Source of the DNA: Bacillus sp. B-jedd
Lineage (GTDB): Bacteria > Bacillota > Bacilli > Bacillales > Cytobacillaceae
DNA: 64,000 bases
Assembly (NCBI RefSeq): GCF_000821085.1
Contig: NZ_CCXR01000001.1
Coordinates: 1,013,001-1,077,000, forward strand
Direction: 5' to 3'
The translations under genes and the position numbers were made by a program. The notes under the pieces were generated by a model, which searched no databases, was not told the origin of the DNA, and saw nothing but the letters and a program-made list of their open reading frames with translations. How positions within the stretch are numbered: the first letter of the stretch is position 1; each line of letters begins with the position of its first letter. Positions 51,668 through 61,227 of the stretch are shown here, piece by piece.

Positions 51668-53719
51668 TTGGGAAAAAAAATACTTCTTTCATGGCTGTGT
51701 ATGATGCTCTTATTGCCAGGATTGGGCATGGCTAATACAAGTGCTGGCGGCATTTCGGTTTCAAGCGGCACGGGTGAACCATTAGGCCCATCTATTTTAG
51801 ATTCGACAATTGGTCCAGCTGAAGCGCATGCGGGAGAAACGATTACCATTACTGCAAAACTTTCTGCACCAACTGATACTATCAAAAACGTCCAAGCACA
51901 TCTTGCTGGAGAAACTGATGAACTCGTCGACATGGCCTACAATAAGGTAACTGACACATGGACAGGTACATATAGGATAAAAGATTACGATCATCAGGGT
52001 GTCTGGTATCTTCGTTTTTACCTATATAATGAAAATGATAATTACTGGTATAGATGGACAAAGAATTATATTACAGTCATAAACCCGAATGAAGACCGAG
52101 TGATGCCGGAAGTGTCAAGTCTTCAGATTGAACCTCAGCCGGTAGAGGCGGGTACATCGTTCAAGCTGACAGTAAAAGCGGTTGATAATATTGGGGTAAA
52201 GTCCATTAAAGCAGACTTTTTGAATCGTGAAGTGGAAGGATGGACAACTTACGGGCCGCGATTAACGTATGACAGCAAGCGCGACGAATGGACCGGATCA
52301 TTTTTATTCGAGAAAAATACCGTTCCGGAAAAATGGACAGTTCGCCTTGCCGTGATGGACCTTGCCAATAATGAAAAAATTGTTTTGAAAGACTTCGAGC
52401 TTTCTAATCCGGATAGGGATATCACGCCTCCTAACGCAAATCAAATCAAGATAGACAAGCAAACCGTTTATCAGGGAGAAAACGTAAAAGTGACCGCGAA
52501 GATAACTGACGACAAATCAGGGGTTCGCTCTGCGACCTTCATGTATTGTAACAAGATTTGGAATTGCAATATAGCCACTTTACAAAAAAATAATGACACG
52601 GATTTATGGGAAATGTTGTTCCGGATATACGGGGATGTGGAACCTGGAAAATATTCTCTTATGATTCAGATGATTGATAATGCGAGCAATGTATCTTACG
52701 CTTATCTTCCGGAAACCCTGGAACTCATAAAAGACATTATTCCTCCTGCAAAACCTGTCCTCCTCCATGAGGTGACAAATCGCAGTAAAGTCATAAGGGG
52801 AACAACAGAAGCTTTTGCAGCGGTAGGAATTTTTATAGGGACAAGGGAAATCGCCCACCTATCCGCTGATGAAGATGGATCTTTCTGGGCGGATATACCC
52901 CTACAGGCACCCGGAACGAAAATCAGCATCACGGCGACGGACATTGTTGGAAACGTAAGTCTGCCGACAGTCGTAACGGTGAAGGATGTCATACCGCCCG
53001 CTATTCCGGTGGTGAATGCGGTCACCAACAAGGCAACCAACGTTTCAGGGAAAACGGAAAAGGCTGCGACTGTCACGGTGAAAGTCGGCACCAAAACATT
53101 TTCAGCCAAAGCGGACACGAACGGATATTATAAAATCACGATTCCTGTTCAAAGTGCAGGGACAAAACTGTACGTTTCTGCAAAAGATGGAGCGGGGAAT
53201 GTTAGCCCGGCAAAAACGATGACCGTCACAAAGGTGGCCCCAAATATTCCGGTCGTCAATGCAGTGAACAATAAAGCGGTTGCTGTGACAGGGAAAGCGG
53301 AAGCAAATTCCGTTGTTTCTATAAAACTCGGTTCGAAAACCTATTCTGGCAAAACCGATGCGAAAGGAAACTTTAAGGTTTCCATCCCGGTAACTAATGC
53401 CGGAACTGTTCTATCGGTTACCGCGAAAGATCGTTCTGGAAGAATCAGCTATGCACGGAGTGTGACCGTTGTCAGAGTCGCCCCGAACCGACCTGTTGTG
53501 AACGCAGTCAGAACGTATTCAACCACAGTAACGGGCAAAACAGAAAAAAATGCAGTCGTCACCGTTAAGATCGGAAGAAGAACCTATACAGCCAAAGCCA
53601 ATGCGTATGGAAATTTCCAAGTCCGCATTCCTAAACAAAGGAAGGGCACAGTGATTAATGTGAACGCGAAAGATGCCAAAGGAGCTGTCAGTACGACAGC
53701 CAGTGTGAAGGTTTACTAG
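51668..53719 (+). CDS. Secreted protein with bacterial Ig-like repeats
   Basis: I prefer TTG at 51668, with GGGGGGAAG seven bases upstream, over ATG at 51626; this gives a clean signal peptide (KKILLSWLCMMLLLPGLGMA). The 683-residue protein has two N-terminal Ig-like domains of the Big/OmpL47 kind, each with IxxxxxxGExxxITAK starts, then four C-terminal repeats of about 82 residues (P-VVNAVTNK-x-VTGKTE ... KTYSAKAD-x-G-Y-KV-IP-x-AGTKLYV-AKD). There is no catalytic domain, LPXTG or SLH motif, so it is probably released or wall-associated. Adhesion or matrix function is inferred. Confidence 0.85.
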   Translation: MGKKILLSWLCMMLLLPGLGMANTSAGGISVSSGTGEPLGPSILDSTIGPAEAHAGETITITAKLSAPTDTIKNVQAHLAGETDELVDMAYNKVTDTWTGTYRIKDYDHQGVWYLRFYLYNENDNYWYRWTKNYITVINPNEDRVMPEVSSLQIEPQPVEAGTSFKLTVKAVDNIGVKSIKADFLNREVEGWTTYGPRLTYDSKRDEWTGSFLFEKNTVPEKWTVRLAVMDLANNEKIVLKDFELSNPDRDITPPNANQIKIDKQTVYQGENVKVTAKITDDKSGVRSATFMYCNKIWNCNIATLQKNNDTDLWEMLFRIYGDVEPGKYSLMIQMIDNASNVSYAYLPETLELIKDIIPPAKPVLLHEVTNRSKVIRGTTEAFAAVGIFIGTREIAHLSADEDGSFWADIPLQAPGTKISITATDIVGNVSLPTVVTVKDVIPPAIPVVNAVTNKATNVSGKTEKAATVTVKVGTKTFSAKADTNGYYKITIPVQSAGTKLYVSAKDGAGNVSPAKTMTVTKVAPNIPVVNAVNNKAVAVTGKAEANSVVSIKLGSKTYSGKTDAKGNFKVSIPVTNAGTVLSVTAKDRSGRISYARSVTVVRVAPNRPVVNAVRTYSTTVTGKTEKNAVVTVKIGRRTYTAKANAYGNFQVRIPKQRKGTVINVNAKDAKGAVSTTASVKVY

Positions 53720-53786
53720 TTTGGTCACCATTTAAATGTTGTAATTGGAATAAACTAGTCTTTGAAAATGGGCAAAATAAAAACAT

Positions 53787-53834
53787 AATCGGGGCAGGAA
53801 CCAGGTATAATCCTGGTTCCTGTCCCGATTTTTT
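53787..53834 (+). terminator. Strong terminator after Ig-repeat protein
   Basis: AATCGGGGCAGGAACCAGG / CCTGGTTCCTGTCCCGATT, 19 bp with one mismatch, 6-nt loop and a T run. Confidence 0.93.
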
Positions 53835-53924
53835 GACATCTGGGGCAGACGCGAAATTGGGTAATGATAATAAAACTTGAGCAGAGCTCAGCTTTTGATG
53901 GGTACAATCAGGTTGTTTGCATCG

Positions 53925-54334
53925 CTAACCTTGGGTACCGATTCTCTCCAGCACGCCTTCCCAATGGAGCTTCATTTCTTCTCTGGCAAGCTCGTCAGGA
54001 AGATTTTCCTGATGGAAACTGATCGTTGTTTTCCCATCGTTCTTTGGAATGATCCGAACTTGAATCGTAGAAGCTTTCTCCCATCCTGATTTTTTCCAAG
54101 TAAGCCGGAGCTGCTCGTGCAGTTTAACGATTCGGAACTCACCTTCACCAGTAGTTGAAGCGTATTTTCCCCCTTGCTTAAGGTCGAAATGTTCACTTTC
54201 CCCCAGGCAGCTATTCAAACCTGCATTAGAAGCCAGAAGCTCCCATGCGATTTCCTGAGAAATGAAAATGTTCTTCTAACACCAATTTGAAAGCCAACGG
54301 ATTTAGTTCGCCCTACAACATGATCATTACTCAT
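53925..54334 (-). pseudogene. SRPBCC/AHSA1-family gene with a frameshift
   Basis: Start ATG at 54334 with GGGGTGAC upstream encodes MSNDHVVGRTKSVGFQIGVR then RTF, the usual beginning of this family. Frame is then lost around 54259-54272: one frame ends in FLRKSHGSFW and a stop, while a shifted frame continues with SQEIAWELLASNAGLNSCLG, EGEFRIVKLHEQLRLTWKKS and HWEGVLERIG to the end. A single-base deletion explains it. The downstream part alone (from 54218) is not a complete domain. Either a real pseudogene or a sequencing error. Confidence 0.8.
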
Positions 54335-54417
54335 TATGTCACCCCGTATTCAAATCTTTTTGAAAACTCAACTGAAACATTCTAGAGTTACTTATTTCAA
54401 TCCTTTAAGTACCCAGA

Positions 54418-54447
54418 AAAAAAAAAGAGAACCAATATCGGTTCTCT
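54418..54447 (-). terminator. Terminator of the 79-aa minus-strand gene
   Basis: On the minus strand AGAGAACC / GGTTCTCT with a 5-6-nt loop and eight T, 30 bp after the stop codon. Confidence 0.88.
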
Positions 54448-54476
54448 CAAAACGTTTCTGTTTACCTCGATCAGCC

Positions 54477-54716
54477 TTACTTGTTTCCAAATTCACCAGA
54501 AAATTGTTTTACGACTGCTTGAATTTCACCTAGTCTTTCTGGCTTAATCAAGCTGATCATTTTAGGGACAAATTCTAGAATATCTTCCTGTGAGAAAGTT
54601 CCCTCATCTTGTTTCCGGAAGTTTTCCAGAAGGATTGCTCTTGCTTCCTCTTCCTTGCCTTCCTGTACTCTTTGCAAAATAAAATTCAAAAACATTTCTT
54701 GTCCTTGCTTATCCAT
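54477..54716 (-). CDS. Small helical hypothetical protein, 79 aa
   Basis: ATG at 54716 with GGAGGCGG upstream; an upstream ATG overlaps that site. The product is amphipathic and helical (MFLNFILQRVQEGKEEEARA, ILEFVPKMISLIKPERLGEIQ), without membrane segments. It resembles small conserved Bacillus proteins of unknown function. Monocistronic, with a clear terminator. Confidence 0.75.
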   Translation of the reverse strand: MDKQGQEMFLNFILQRVQEGKEEEARAILLENFRKQDEGTFSQEDILEFVPKMISLIKPERLGEIQAVVKQFSGEFGNK

Positions 54717-54960
54717 ATGTACCGCCTCCAAAAAAAGTAAATGTGTATCCTTAATCGTTCTTTAAGGTATTTTACCACCAAAACGTTTCATATCATAATG
54801 TTTGAATAAAGAAGTGCGGACCCCAAAACAAAAAGCGAATGGATTTTAATGTAAAGCAATAGGGTAATAAGATTAGGAAAGAAAGAACGTGGGGATGTTA
54901 AAAAAACCAAGTCGACAATATTTATTGTTTGTATGCTTTTTCAAAAAGGGTGAATCAAAA

Positions 54961-55650
54961 ATGGAGAGCGACAATATTTTGAATCAAAAAAAATTAGTTG
55001 GTGAAAAGGCAGCAGAGTATATCGAAGATGGAATGGTCGTTGGACTTGGCACAGGGTCGACGGTATATTACACGATAACCAAACTTGCACAACTAGTGAA
55101 GAAGGGATTATCGATTAGAGGAATTCCCACCTCGGTCCAAACTGAGGAAATGGCAAAAAAATTAGGCATCCCCCTGGCCACCTTTAAGGAAATTGATGAA
55201 ATTGATATCGCAATTGATGGAGCGGATGAATATGATCCTCGCTTCAACTTGATTAAAGGTGGGGGCGGCGCGCTTTTAAGAGAGAAAATTATCGCCAATG
55301 CTGCTAAGAAGTTTATAGTCGTAGCTACTCCAGACAAGCGAGTTGAAAAATTAGGCCAATTTCCGCTTCCGGTAGAAGTGGTTCCTTTTGGCGCGGAAAT
55401 CACCAAGAAGCAATTACTTGTATTTGGATGTGAGCCTCAACTCCGTCAATATCAAGGCGGTTCTTTTAAGACAGATAACGGGAATTTCATTTTAGATTGC
55501 AGATTCGGGGAAATATCACGGCCACAATCCTTAGCGGAAAAGCTAAATAGAATTCCTGGAGTAGTCGAACATGGTCTATTTATCGATAGGACAGATATCC
55601 TCATCACATTGGATCAAACCGGTTCCATTATCGTTCAAAATCCTAAGTGA
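54961..55650 (+). CDS. rpiA: Ribose-5-phosphate isomerase A
   Basis: ATG at 54961 with GGGTGA upstream; the frame extends further upstream without a site. The 229-residue product contains all RpiA motifs: VGLGTGSTVYYTI (phosphate loop), DIAIDGADEYDPRFNLIKGG with the catalytic Asp/Asp/Glu residues, GGGGALLREKIIA and KFIVVATPDKRVEKLG. It interconverts ribose-5-phosphate and ribulose-5-phosphate in the pentose phosphate pathway. Single gene with its own terminator. Confidence 0.95.
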   Translation: MESDNILNQKKLVGEKAAEYIEDGMVVGLGTGSTVYYTITKLAQLVKKGLSIRGIPTSVQTEEMAKKLGIPLATFKEIDEIDIAIDGADEYDPRFNLIKGGGGALLREKIIANAAKKFIVVATPDKRVEKLGQFPLPVEVVPFGAEITKKQLLVFGCEPQLRQYQGGSFKTDNGNFILDCRFGEISRPQSLAEKLNRIPGVVEHGLFIDRTDILITLDQTGSIIVQNPK

Positions 55651-55730
55651 ACGCTATGAAATCAAGAAATCAAACTTGGTTTTTTTAAAGAATGGAGAAA
55701 CCAATAGCTCATTATATTTTGCAAAAACCA

Positions 55731-55772
55731 AACAGCACTTTCCGAATCACGGGGAAGGTGCTGTTCGTTTTT
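55731..55772 (+). terminator. Terminator of rpiA
   Basis: AACAGCACTTTCC / GGAAGGTGCTGTT stem with one mismatch, 9-nt loop, and CGTTTTTG tail. Confidence 0.85.
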
Positions 55773-55857
55773 GTCCAAAGTTTTCCTTAGGTGGTACCTC
55801 GATTAATATAAATCTAGTAATATAAATGGTAGGCCACGCAGGGAAGTGACAATAAGA

Positions 55858-57636
55858 ATGAAGAAACGGAATACGATGGAATTTAAGATGAAGACATATT
55901 TTTCAATTGTCTTCTTCATCCTGATTATCGTGTTTGGGCTTATTATTATGCAGTATAGCAGTAAGCGCTATCAGGATCAGAGCTATCAATATTTGCGGAA
56001 TACAGTCGAATTGAACATACGGTTATTGGATAAATATTTTAGCAGCTTGCAAAATGTGGCGATGCTTATTGTAAGTGGCCAGGATGTGAGGACGGCGGTT
56101 GCCTATCGCAATCAGCACAAAGATATTGACTATTCGATTGAACTGTATAATCAGCGAAACGCGGATGAGGCACTCCAGCATCTGAAAACAGTCCCTTATA
56201 TAAAAAATGCCGTCATCATTGGCAGTGACGGGAAAGCGCTCTATTCGTATAAAGAGCATGTGAATGAGAATTACAATTTTGGGAAGCAGGAATGGTTTAA
56301 ACAGATTAAGAATATGGAGGAAACCTCCATTAGAAATAGTTATTTTACCGGTTTTCACCCGTCCGATTATCTCGTCAATGGCAAAGGGGCCGATACGATT
56401 TCGATGGTCACGCCGGTTCAAAATAAGTTAGCCTTTGATTTCAAAAACAATTCCTATCTAATCTGCGACGTAGATCTTTCTCCTCTTCTACTTGCGAATA
56501 CGGGGAGGGAGGAAGTGCAGCTCGCGATTAATAATGGAACAGAGTGGATTCATTTACCGGAGTCTAAAGAAGTCTCAAATAGTCAGTTGAATAAGATTAA
56601 GAACAAGCTTGATCATGGCGAGGATTATTTTGTCATAAAGGGCAAGGGTTCGAAGGAACAAGATTTATTGGTGGTGACGGCCACTACGGATACAGATGGA
56701 TGGAATATTGTTGGGATTAAAAGCCTGAAAGATCTGCAGGATACTAAATTTACCGTATTATTATTTATTATCGGGACGCTGCTTGTTTCCGGTGTGATTA
56801 TTACATTCATCTCCGGAATCCTTTCAAAAACCATTTTGAATCCTGTTAATCAGTTGGTTCGGAGCTTTAATAGAATCACAATCGGCGACTATGCGGTTTC
56901 CTTCCCGGAAAACAGCACGGAAGAAATAGCGGTGCTTTCCAAAACGGCGGAAAACATGATCCAAAATTTGCTGCGGCTATCGGATAAGCTTTTGCAGGAA
57001 GAGAAAAAGCTCTCGGAAGCACAATTGCGTGAGCTGCAAAATCAAATTAACCCGCATTTCTTGAATAATGTTTTACAGTCCATAAAAGCGCTCGCGGTGA
57101 ATGGAGAAGCGGAAAAGATTTCAAAGGTTACGACATTATTAGGCAAAATGCTGTCATATTCGGTTTATCAGCCTTACGAAAAGGTGCCACTTGAGACGGA
57201 ATTGCAATACACTGAACATTATATTTTAATTCAAAATGTCCGTTTTGAAGACAGGATTTTTTATTCGATAGATTGCGACCAAGAGTTAGCAGACATCATG
57301 GTTCCGAAACTTATTATTCAGCCAATCGTTGAAAATGCCTTAAAGCATGGATTCAAGAACCGTGAAACAGGCTTTTTAACGATTAATGTTGAAAGGGACG
57401 AATCTGATATTTGCATCATTATTACGGATAATGGGAGCGGCATGGAAGAGGGATTAGTTAGCAAAATGAATGAGGAATTTGCTTATAAAAATTCCTATTC
57501 ACCGCAAAGAAGCATAGGCCTTCTGAATGTAAATCAACGGATCAGAAGCGAGTTCGGGGCATCCTATGGCCTGAAATTGATTTCCAGGAACAATAAGGGG
57601 ACAAGTGTAATCATCACTCTTCCATCCATTAGCTAA
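55858..57636 (+). CDS. YesM-type sensor histidine kinase
   Basis: ATG at 55858 with AGGGAAG upstream. Of 592 residues, 14-32 form the first transmembrane helix, 33-298 an extracellular Cache-like sensor, 299-325 the second helix, then HAMP (about 325-380), and a His_kinase domain with the phosphoacceptor in NQINPHFLNNVLQSIKALA (about His399). The ATPase has the N box IVENALKHGF and G box ITDNGSGM. Such LytS/YesM-like kinases pair with AraC-type response regulators and sense sugars or sugar-binding proteins. The response regulator gene follows after 12 bp. Confidence 0.93.
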   Translation: MKKRNTMEFKMKTYFSIVFFILIIVFGLIIMQYSSKRYQDQSYQYLRNTVELNIRLLDKYFSSLQNVAMLIVSGQDVRTAVAYRNQHKDIDYSIELYNQRNADEALQHLKTVPYIKNAVIIGSDGKALYSYKEHVNENYNFGKQEWFKQIKNMEETSIRNSYFTGFHPSDYLVNGKGADTISMVTPVQNKLAFDFKNNSYLICDVDLSPLLLANTGREEVQLAINNGTEWIHLPESKEVSNSQLNKIKNKLDHGEDYFVIKGKGSKEQDLLVVTATTDTDGWNIVGIKSLKDLQDTKFTVLLFIIGTLLVSGVIITFISGILSKTILNPVNQLVRSFNRITIGDYAVSFPENSTEEIAVLSKTAENMIQNLLRLSDKLLQEEKKLSEAQLRELQNQINPHFLNNVLQSIKALAVNGEAEKISKVTTLLGKMLSYSVYQPYEKVPLETELQYTEHYILIQNVRFEDRIFYSIDCDQELADIMVPKLIIQPIVENALKHGFKNRETGFLTINVERDESDICIIITDNGSGMEEGLVSKMNEEFAYKNSYSPQRSIGLLNVNQRIRSEFGASYGLKLISRNNKGTSVIITLPSIS

Positions 57637-57648
57637 GGGGGAATGCAT

Positions 57649-59229
57649 ATGCTGAAAGTATTATTAGTGGATGATGAATTGCTGACAATCCGGATGTTGC
57701 AGAGTTTAATAGATTGGAAAAAATTCAACCTGGAACTGATTGGCTACGCCCAGGATGGAGTTGAAGCCTACAGTGCATTCTTAAAAGATGAACCGGATAT
57801 CATCATAACGGATATCCAGATGCCTAATATGACCGGTCTTGAGTTTATTAAGAAAGTAAAAACGATTAATAAAGAGACCGAAATCATCTTAGTAAGTGCC
57901 CATGGTGATTTTTCAAATATCCAAACAGCGCTGAAACTTGGCTGCTCTGATTATATTTTGAAACCAATCGATGAGGAAGAATTAAATGACGCGATCAAGA
58001 GAGTTTTAGGCAAAATTGATGGTGAAAACGAACAGCGCCGCATCGTGGATAAAAGCCAGACTCAACTGAAAAAGCTCGAGCTCCGCAATTATATGAAAAT
58101 GGGAATGCATACAGGCCATAAAAGTAAGCTCGAAGAATTTCCGTTTAATTTTGGCCACTATCATATTCTCAATTTGGAAATAAACCATACGACGATTGAT
58201 GAATTTGTTGCGATGCAAAGTATTGAAGCGTTGCAAATGGGGTACATCAACCGGATCATGGAGGACGTACTTGCAGACTATGAGTCGATTCAATTTGAAT
58301 TTGAGGAAAATTCATGGACAATCCTGCTGTCTGGTCTCGAGCAGGAAAATCTCATCAGCTTATGCCAAGAATTGGTGGCGATCTTAAAGAACCAATTCAA
58401 TATCAATGTGAAAGCCTGTTTTAGTAAGTCAGTCAAAGGGTTGGAAGAGCTGCCCCACCAATATAAACAAATAAAACTGCTAAGCCGTTATAATTTTTAC
58501 CTCGATTCGGAAGATGTATTGGGTTATGACTATAATTGCAACGAAGACGATTTTATCCAAATCCAAAGCCGTACCTTGGCAAAAGAATTGGAGGATGCCT
58601 TGGAAGCAGAGGATCTTACTAATTCAGGCAAAATTCTATCGGAAGTATTTCAGTTGTCAAAAAATATCAACCCGGTCGAGCTGGACCTGATTTATGAAAT
58701 TTGTTTTGAAATAATCGTTGTCTTAAAGAAAATCATTTCGACGCAAAGTGAAAAAACTGAAAAAATGGCGGAAATATTAACGATATCGTATCAGGATTTA
58801 AGGGAACTAACCTCGTTAAAAAGCCTTCAGAATTTCATGTGGCAGAGGATAGAGGAAACATTCAATCAGGAAAACGTTGTGAAGAAGCAATATAGCCAAC
58901 TCGTTGAAGACAGTCTCGAAATCCTGGAGAACCATTATAATCAAAGCCTTTCGCTCGAGGACATTTGCAATCAAATCGCAGTAAGCAAAAATTACTTCTG
59001 CTATTTATTTAAACGGGAAGTAGGAATCAGCTTATGGCAGTATCTGACGGATTTAAGGCTCAAAAAGGCAAAGGAGCTTTTGCTTAAAACCGACTTAAAG
59101 AGCTATGAAATATCCTTCCAGGTTGGCTATGATAACCCGAGCTATTTCTCCATGCTCTTTAAAAAGTATGAAAGCATGACGCCGAACGAATACAGGAAGC
59201 GGCATCAGAGCCAGATTCTGAAACAGTAA
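57649..59229 (+). CDS. YesN-type AraC-family response regulator
   Basis: ATG at 57649 lies seven bases after AAGGGGG; an ATG at 57643 is too close. Residues 1-120 are a receiver with Asp55 as the phosphorylation site (IIITDIQMPNMTGLEFI) and acidic pair VDDE at the start. The middle region (130-410) is a long linker, and the C-terminus has two AraC helix-turn-helices (LSLEDICNQIAVSKNYFCYLF, SYEISFQVGYDNPSYFSMLF). It should activate the adjacent GH31 and ABC transporter genes. Confidence 0.94.
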   Translation: MLKVLLVDDELLTIRMLQSLIDWKKFNLELIGYAQDGVEAYSAFLKDEPDIIITDIQMPNMTGLEFIKKVKTINKETEIILVSAHGDFSNIQTALKLGCSDYILKPIDEEELNDAIKRVLGKIDGENEQRRIVDKSQTQLKKLELRNYMKMGMHTGHKSKLEEFPFNFGHYHILNLEINHTTIDEFVAMQSIEALQMGYINRIMEDVLADYESIQFEFEENSWTILLSGLEQENLISLCQELVAILKNQFNINVKACFSKSVKGLEELPHQYKQIKLLSRYNFYLDSEDVLGYDYNCNEDDFIQIQSRTLAKELEDALEAEDLTNSGKILSEVFQLSKNINPVELDLIYEICFEIIVVLKKIISTQSEKTEKMAEILTISYQDLRELTSLKSLQNFMWQRIEETFNQENVVKKQYSQLVEDSLEILENHYNQSLSLEDICNQIAVSKNYFCYLFKREVGISLWQYLTDLRLKKAKELLLKTDLKSYEISFQVGYDNPSYFSMLFKKYESMTPNEYRKRHQSQILKQ

Positions 59230-59346
59230 TATAGTTGTAGAAGACGATAACTTTTTCGCTTTTTTTATAGTGCCCTCTTCTTTATAGTAGGAAGCAAACT
59301 GGAGATCTTATGTCTGTTTGCCAGAGTTAGGGAGGGTACAAACGAA

Positions 59347-60855
59347 ATGAGAATGAAGATGTTGGAACGGGAATATTGGTATGGAGGATTTGTCCATGAA
59401 GGCGTGTCGGAGCCGATTGGTGAAGAGTCATACCGTCAATATGATCTGCGCTTGAACCGGACGCCAAACCAGGCGATGCCGCTTTTCTTGTCAAGCAGAG
59501 GCCGTTATCTCTGGGGGGATAAGGGCTTTGTCATTACGTTTGATCGAGGAACGATTGAGGTTGAGGGAGATATCGAATTAGGCGAAGGATACGGAGATTT
59601 AAAGGGAGCCTATTTACAAGCGATGACCACTTTTTTTCCCTTTCAAAAAAAAGGGCCGAGTATCGAATTATTCCGCAGCCCCATCTATAATAGCTGGATT
59701 GAACTGACTTTTTATCAAAATGAACAAGACATTTTGAAATATGCCGAGGACATTCTGGCCAACGGCTTGCCTGCAGGCGTCATGATGATTGATGATGGCT
59801 GGTCGGACTATTACGGAAAGTGGAAGTTTAATAAAGAAAAATTCCCGAATCCAGAGAAAATGATTCAAACTCTTCACGATAAAGGGTTCCATGTGATGCT
59901 TTGGGTAAGCCCTTATATCACGCCGGACACGGTAGAGTACCGGGAGACCAGGGATAAGCAATTTCTAGTGAAGAATGCGGACGGGAAGCCGTTTATTACA
60001 GAATGGTGGAATGGCCATTCCGCTGTCCTTGATTTTTCCAATCCCGATACGATTGTATGGATGGATGAACAATTGAGCCGCTTGTGCGAGATGGGCGTCG
60101 ATGGGTTTAAGTTCGATGGCGGCGACAGCACTCATTATCGGGATGACAATGTGACTTTTGGAAACGTCACGCCTGATGAACAGTCGTTAGCATGGGCAAA
60201 GTATGGCGAGAAATATCCGTTTAATGAATACCGGGTCACCTCCAAGGCGGGAGGCATGTCCCTGCTTCAGCGTCTCTGTGATAAAGAACATTCATGGGGA
60301 AACACGGGAATTGGGGCATTAATCCCGAACAGCCTTTTACAGGGAATAACCGGCCATCCATTCAGCTGCCCTGATATGATCGGGGGAGGGGAATACCTTA
60401 ACTTCCTCCATCTTGACAAAGGGTCATTGGATCCGGAGCTTTTTGTGCGCCACAGTGAAATTGCCTGCTTAATGCCGGCGATGCAGTTTTCCGCCGCGCC
60501 TTACCGAGTGCTCGAACAGGCCTATTTTGACCAAATCCTTCAAAGTGTCCAAACGCGGAAGAACTATCAAGACAGAATTGAACAGCTCGTTATGCACGCA
60601 AAAGAAACAGGCGAACCAATCATTCGCTATATGAGCTATGAATTTCCTGACGAGGCGGTAGAAAAGATAATTGACCAATTCATGCTCGGAAGTGACATCC
60701 TTGTCGCCCCAGTAAGCGAAAAAGGCGCCGAAGGAAAAAAAGTATACATACCAAAAGGACAATGGAAATACGGCGAAGACGTCCTGAGCAGTGAAGGCGA
60801 ATATCACAACTTCACCAGCACCCCAGGCATCCCGGTTATCCTCGAACGTGTTTAA
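59347..60855 (+). CDS. Glycoside hydrolase family 31 (alpha-glycosidase)
   Basis: ATG with GGAGGGTAC upstream. The 502-residue protein is short for GH31 but has a full catalytic barrel: VMMIDDGWSDYYGKWKFN, HVMLWVSPYITPD, GVDGFKFDGGD with the nucleophile at about Asp257, and PFSCPDMIGGGEY with the candidate acid/base aspartate. No signal peptide, so it acts on imported oligosaccharides. GH31 includes alpha-glucosidases, alpha-xylosidases and alpha-galactosidases; the specificity is unresolved. It lies between the two-component system and the sugar ABC transporter. Confidence 0.92.
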   Translation: MRMKMLEREYWYGGFVHEGVSEPIGEESYRQYDLRLNRTPNQAMPLFLSSRGRYLWGDKGFVITFDRGTIEVEGDIELGEGYGDLKGAYLQAMTTFFPFQKKGPSIELFRSPIYNSWIELTFYQNEQDILKYAEDILANGLPAGVMMIDDGWSDYYGKWKFNKEKFPNPEKMIQTLHDKGFHVMLWVSPYITPDTVEYRETRDKQFLVKNADGKPFITEWWNGHSAVLDFSNPDTIVWMDEQLSRLCEMGVDGFKFDGGDSTHYRDDNVTFGNVTPDEQSLAWAKYGEKYPFNEYRVTSKAGGMSLLQRLCDKEHSWGNTGIGALIPNSLLQGITGHPFSCPDMIGGGEYLNFLHLDKGSLDPELFVRHSEIACLMPAMQFSAAPYRVLEQAYFDQILQSVQTRKNYQDRIEQLVMHAKETGEPIIRYMSYEFPDEAVEKIIDQFMLGSDILVAPVSEKGAEGKKVYIPKGQWKYGEDVLSSEGEYHNFTSTPGIPVILERV

Positions 60856-60895
60856 ATTGGGGAAAAAATTTTTACGCTTTTAGTTTTGCGAATTA

Positions 60896-61023
60896 GTTGA
60901 TTGGAGCGGAGGGCACCGACTCCTACGGGATGCAGCGGCAAGGTGGAGACCCCGCAGGCGGTAACGCCGAGGAGGCTCCACTGACGCCCCGTGGAAAGCG
61001 TGTGCCCGTAGCGGAAATCAACC
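60896..61023 (+). repeat. Dispersed GC-rich repeat, copy 3 (most complete)
   Basis: 128 bp bounded by GTTGATTGGAGCGGAGGGC and GCCCGTAGCGGAAATCAAC, which form imperfect terminal inverted repeats (first seven bases exact). The middle carries GCGGCAAGGTGGAGACCCC and CGCCGAGGAGGCTCCACTG. Parts recur at 21621-21720 and 29935-30196. Located between GH31 and its terminator. Confidence 0.88.
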
Positions 61024-61103
61024 GTAAGGTTGAGTTAATGGAAATTCTTTAATTCATCCTATCTCTGACCGTAATATAGTGATAGAAAATGAATAATAAG
61101 CGG

Positions 61104-61143
61104 AAATACTATTTATTCAACCCGAATAAATAGTATTTTTTTT
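61104..61143 (+). terminator. Strong terminator between GH31 and sugar-binding protein genes
   Basis: AAATACTATTTATTC / GAATAAATAGTATTT, 15 bp perfect, loop AACCC, then T7 or more. Confidence 0.9.
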
Positions 61144-61167
61144 ATATAAGAACCGTAATATCCCGTA

Positions 61168-61196
61168 TTTAACGACCGAATAGAAAACAATACAAT
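61168..61196 (+). promoter_or_regulatory. Candidate sigma-A promoter of sugar ABC operon
   Basis: TTTAAC (61168-61173) and TACAAT (61191-61196) are 17 bp apart, about 30 bp before the ribosome binding site. The weak -35 box would fit activation by the YesN-like regulator. Confidence 0.5.
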
Positions 61197-61227
61197 TTAG
61201 TTATCACATAGAAAGAGGGGCATTTAG

